From: Reticulascus tulasneorum
Taxonomy: Eukaryota; Ascomycota; Sordariomycetes; Glomerellales; Reticulascaceae
Length of the DNA: 64,000 bases
Direction: 5' to 3'
NCBI GenBank assembly: GCA_001557505.1
Contig: LSAX01000004.1
Span: forward strand, 2,604,001-2,668,000
A program made the position numbers and the translations under genes. Positions 62,811-64,000 of the stretch are shown here, piece after piece. The notes under the pieces were generated by a model, which was not told where the DNA came from, ran no database searches, and saw only the letters and a list, made by a program, of their open reading frames with translations. The stretch's first letter is position 1. Every line of letters starts with the position of its first letter.

Positions 62811-62902
62811 GAGCCGCTTACATCTTCGACTTGAAAGGCCCTGGCCGAAAACGACCACTCGCGCGCCCGCCCACGCCGAGAAGCTTTCCAAACTCAAACT
62901 AA
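62807..62902 (+). promoter_or_regulatory. Upstream ORF (31 codons) before the Zn2Cys6 gene
   Basis: ATG at 62807 overlaps the stop of the preceding upstream ORF; stop TAA at 62900-62902. It is 150 bp before the main ATG. Confidence 0.4.
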
Positions 62903-63052
62903 CCACGCGCCATCTCCGAAGGTATTCACTACAGCTGGAGGGACTTATACCTGGTACTCGGGATTTGAGAGTCTTCCCTTCCCGGTCTACCTGCATCTTG
63001 CGTCTCTCAGAAATAACAACCATCCACCACCACTACAACAAACACCCTCACA

Positions 63053-64000
63053 ATGTCGAGCACCGAATCGACGCCCGTCCCCGACCCCGCATCCGAAGGG
63101 ACGGCTCTGCAAGGCACCGACAGCTCGGAGAATGGGACAGCCAAAGGCAACGAGGATGGGACCTCACCAACACCGAGCAAGAAACGCTCAGCTTCCAACG
63201 ACGAGTTGAATGCGGCGGCAGCAAAAATCACGAAACGAAGAGCTGCCCGCGCCTGCGTCAGCTGCCGGGCACGCAAGGTCCGCTGCGATGTGGTTGAGGG
63301 AGCTCCCTGCGGAAATTGCAGATGGGACAACGTCGAGTGCATCGTCCAAGAAAGCCGACGCCGAAAGTGAGTTGAATCGCGCTGTTTCATTATCTTCCTC
63401 GCCCTCCCCCCTTTCTTCGTCTGGGTGCTAGTCAGTCATTACTCTCCTTGCCCGGGAAATTTCGCGACAAGAGCTTTCCCCGGAAATGGAGGATCGTGTT
63501 AGTGTACGGCATGTGACGGGAGGTGTGGGTGTGTGTCGAGAGATGGAGCAAAGGAAACACCCCCAGCTGACTTTTGGACCCCTCCAGAAAGCATCTCGTC
63601 ACAGCGAGCACGGCGGGGCTGCAGCTGATGCCAGGAGCCGAGGCACAGTTGCACTCGACAAGCAACCCAATCAGCATCCAGAGCAGCGCGGAGCTGAGAC
63701 GCCCAAGCAACGAATCTGTCATTTCGCTGATTGCCCCAAATGCAGAAGTTGAGAGCGGCGGATCAAACGGAGCGGCGAATGCGAATGCCTTGGGGCTTTT
63801 CGGCGCTGCGGCTGCGGCGGTGGCTGCAGCTGGGTCTGGTATCAATCCCAGCGCTGGCATTGGTGCTGGCTCTGACGGTCACGTTCCTCACCTGATCTGT
63901 AAGTTTTTTTTTTTGGCTTACGGCCCCAGCATGTGTCAATCCCATCAGTTCATCCCCAGAGTCATCCCTCCCCATGCGCATTACTCTCACCCCATGCAGC
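63053..64000 (+). CDS. Zn2Cys6 transcription factor of the Ctf1/FarA type, 5' part only
   Basis: Exons are 63053-63366 and 63588-63898, then an intron that leaves the window; ~208 residues are present. The start is MSSTESTPVPDPASEG. The binuclear zinc cluster (~residues 66-96) reads ACVSCRARKVRCD then GAPCGNCRWDNVEC, with all six cysteines, followed by the basic SRRRKKHL linker rebuilt across the 221-nt intron. The next part (TASTAG, EAQLHSTSNPISIQSS, SNESVISLIAP) ends GSDGHVPHLI, just where this family continues with HLIY. This matches cutinase transcription factor 1 / FarA-FarB regulators, which in other fungi activate fatty-acid-use and cutinase genes. The middle and C-terminal domains lie outside the window. 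Confidence 0.88.

Larger units (their letters stand above)
58692..63052. other. Gene-poor 4.4-kb stretch and leader of the Zn2Cys6 gene
   Basis: No gene can be supported. Minus-strand ATG frame 60003-59308 (231 codons) has no recognisable features. A plus-strand segment at 58829-59041 reads somewhat protein-like. Also present are a (CA)n run (about 61613-61630), a 12-G run (61312-61323), a 14-bp tandem repeat (61871-61924) and TACC/TAGGTA motif clusters (62008-62030). Pyrimidine-rich sequence runs from about 62459. The last ~600 bp probably hold the 5' leader of the gene at 63053. Confidence 0.5.

Overview
This is nuclear DNA from a filamentous ascomycete (Pezizomycotina, most likely a Sordariomycete). 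Evidence for this: genes are split by short GT..AG introns (mostly about 50-75 nt) with CTAAC/CTGAC-like branch sites. Protein architectures are fungal (Nrp1-like RRM/RanBP2 protein, Ulp2-type SUMO protease, Ies1, Sec59, Spc3, Ctf1/Far Zn2Cys6 factor). Both strands carry housekeeping genes, separated by GC-moderate intergenic DNA of 0.3-4.4 kb. I see no bacterial features, no CRISPR, no rRNA or tRNA, and no recognisable transposon. The species cannot be named from this.

Layout, left to right: (1) an RNA-binding protein with a degenerate ERI-1-like exonuclease domain, one RRM and two RanBP2 zinc fingers (+, 2297-4462). (2) A conserved-looking fungal protein of unknown function (-, 6029-8023) and the histone chaperone/HAT-B subunit Hat2 (-, 8530-10108). 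(3) The cytoplasmic 5'-3' exonuclease Xrn1 (+, 10972-15430), convergent with signal-peptidase subunit Spc3 (-, 15843-16618). (4) A Ulp2-like SUMO protease (+, 18125-21681) with four introns in its first 460 bp, convergent with U3 snoRNP protein Rrp9 (-, 22144-23916). Rrp9 shares a 323-bp divergent promoter with proteasome subunit Pre1 (+, 24240-25021). (5) DEAD-box helicase Ded1 (+, 27311-29530), INO80 subunit Ies1 (+, 31484-33548), Orc2 (+, 34285-36077) and, convergent, dolichol kinase Sec59 (-, 36374-39102). (6) A Pro/Thr/Ser-rich surface protein (+, 42835-44320), a FAM32A-like nucleolar protein (-, 45039-45498) divergent from an L-type amino-acid permease (+, 46154-48045), and NAD formate dehydrogenase (-, 48491-50202). 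(7) A flavin monooxygenase (-, 52205-53671), divergent from a 1445-residue acidic protein ending in a Pot1/Cdc13-type telomeric ssDNA-binding OB fold (+, 54298-58691). (8) After a 4.4-kb gene-poor stretch, the 5' part of a Ctf1/FarA-type Zn2Cys6 transcription factor (+, from 63053, running off the window).

The genes form no metabolic cluster. They are core functions in ordinary fungal order: mRNA initiation and decay, ribosome biogenesis, chromatin and replication, SUMO and proteasome, and ER glycosylation and secretion. The most unusual points are gene structures (a start codon split by an intron, a run of tiny 5' exons, a GC-AG intron, an ATG-free 0.8-kb leader on ded1, overlapping uORFs before the Zn2Cys6 gene) and two domain-level puzzles (the exonuclease fold that has lost its catalytic residues, and the telomere-type OB protein carrying a SUMO-interaction motif). 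I found no convincing wholly new system. All exon coordinates are read by eye from splice consensus, reading frame and family knowledge, without transcripts.
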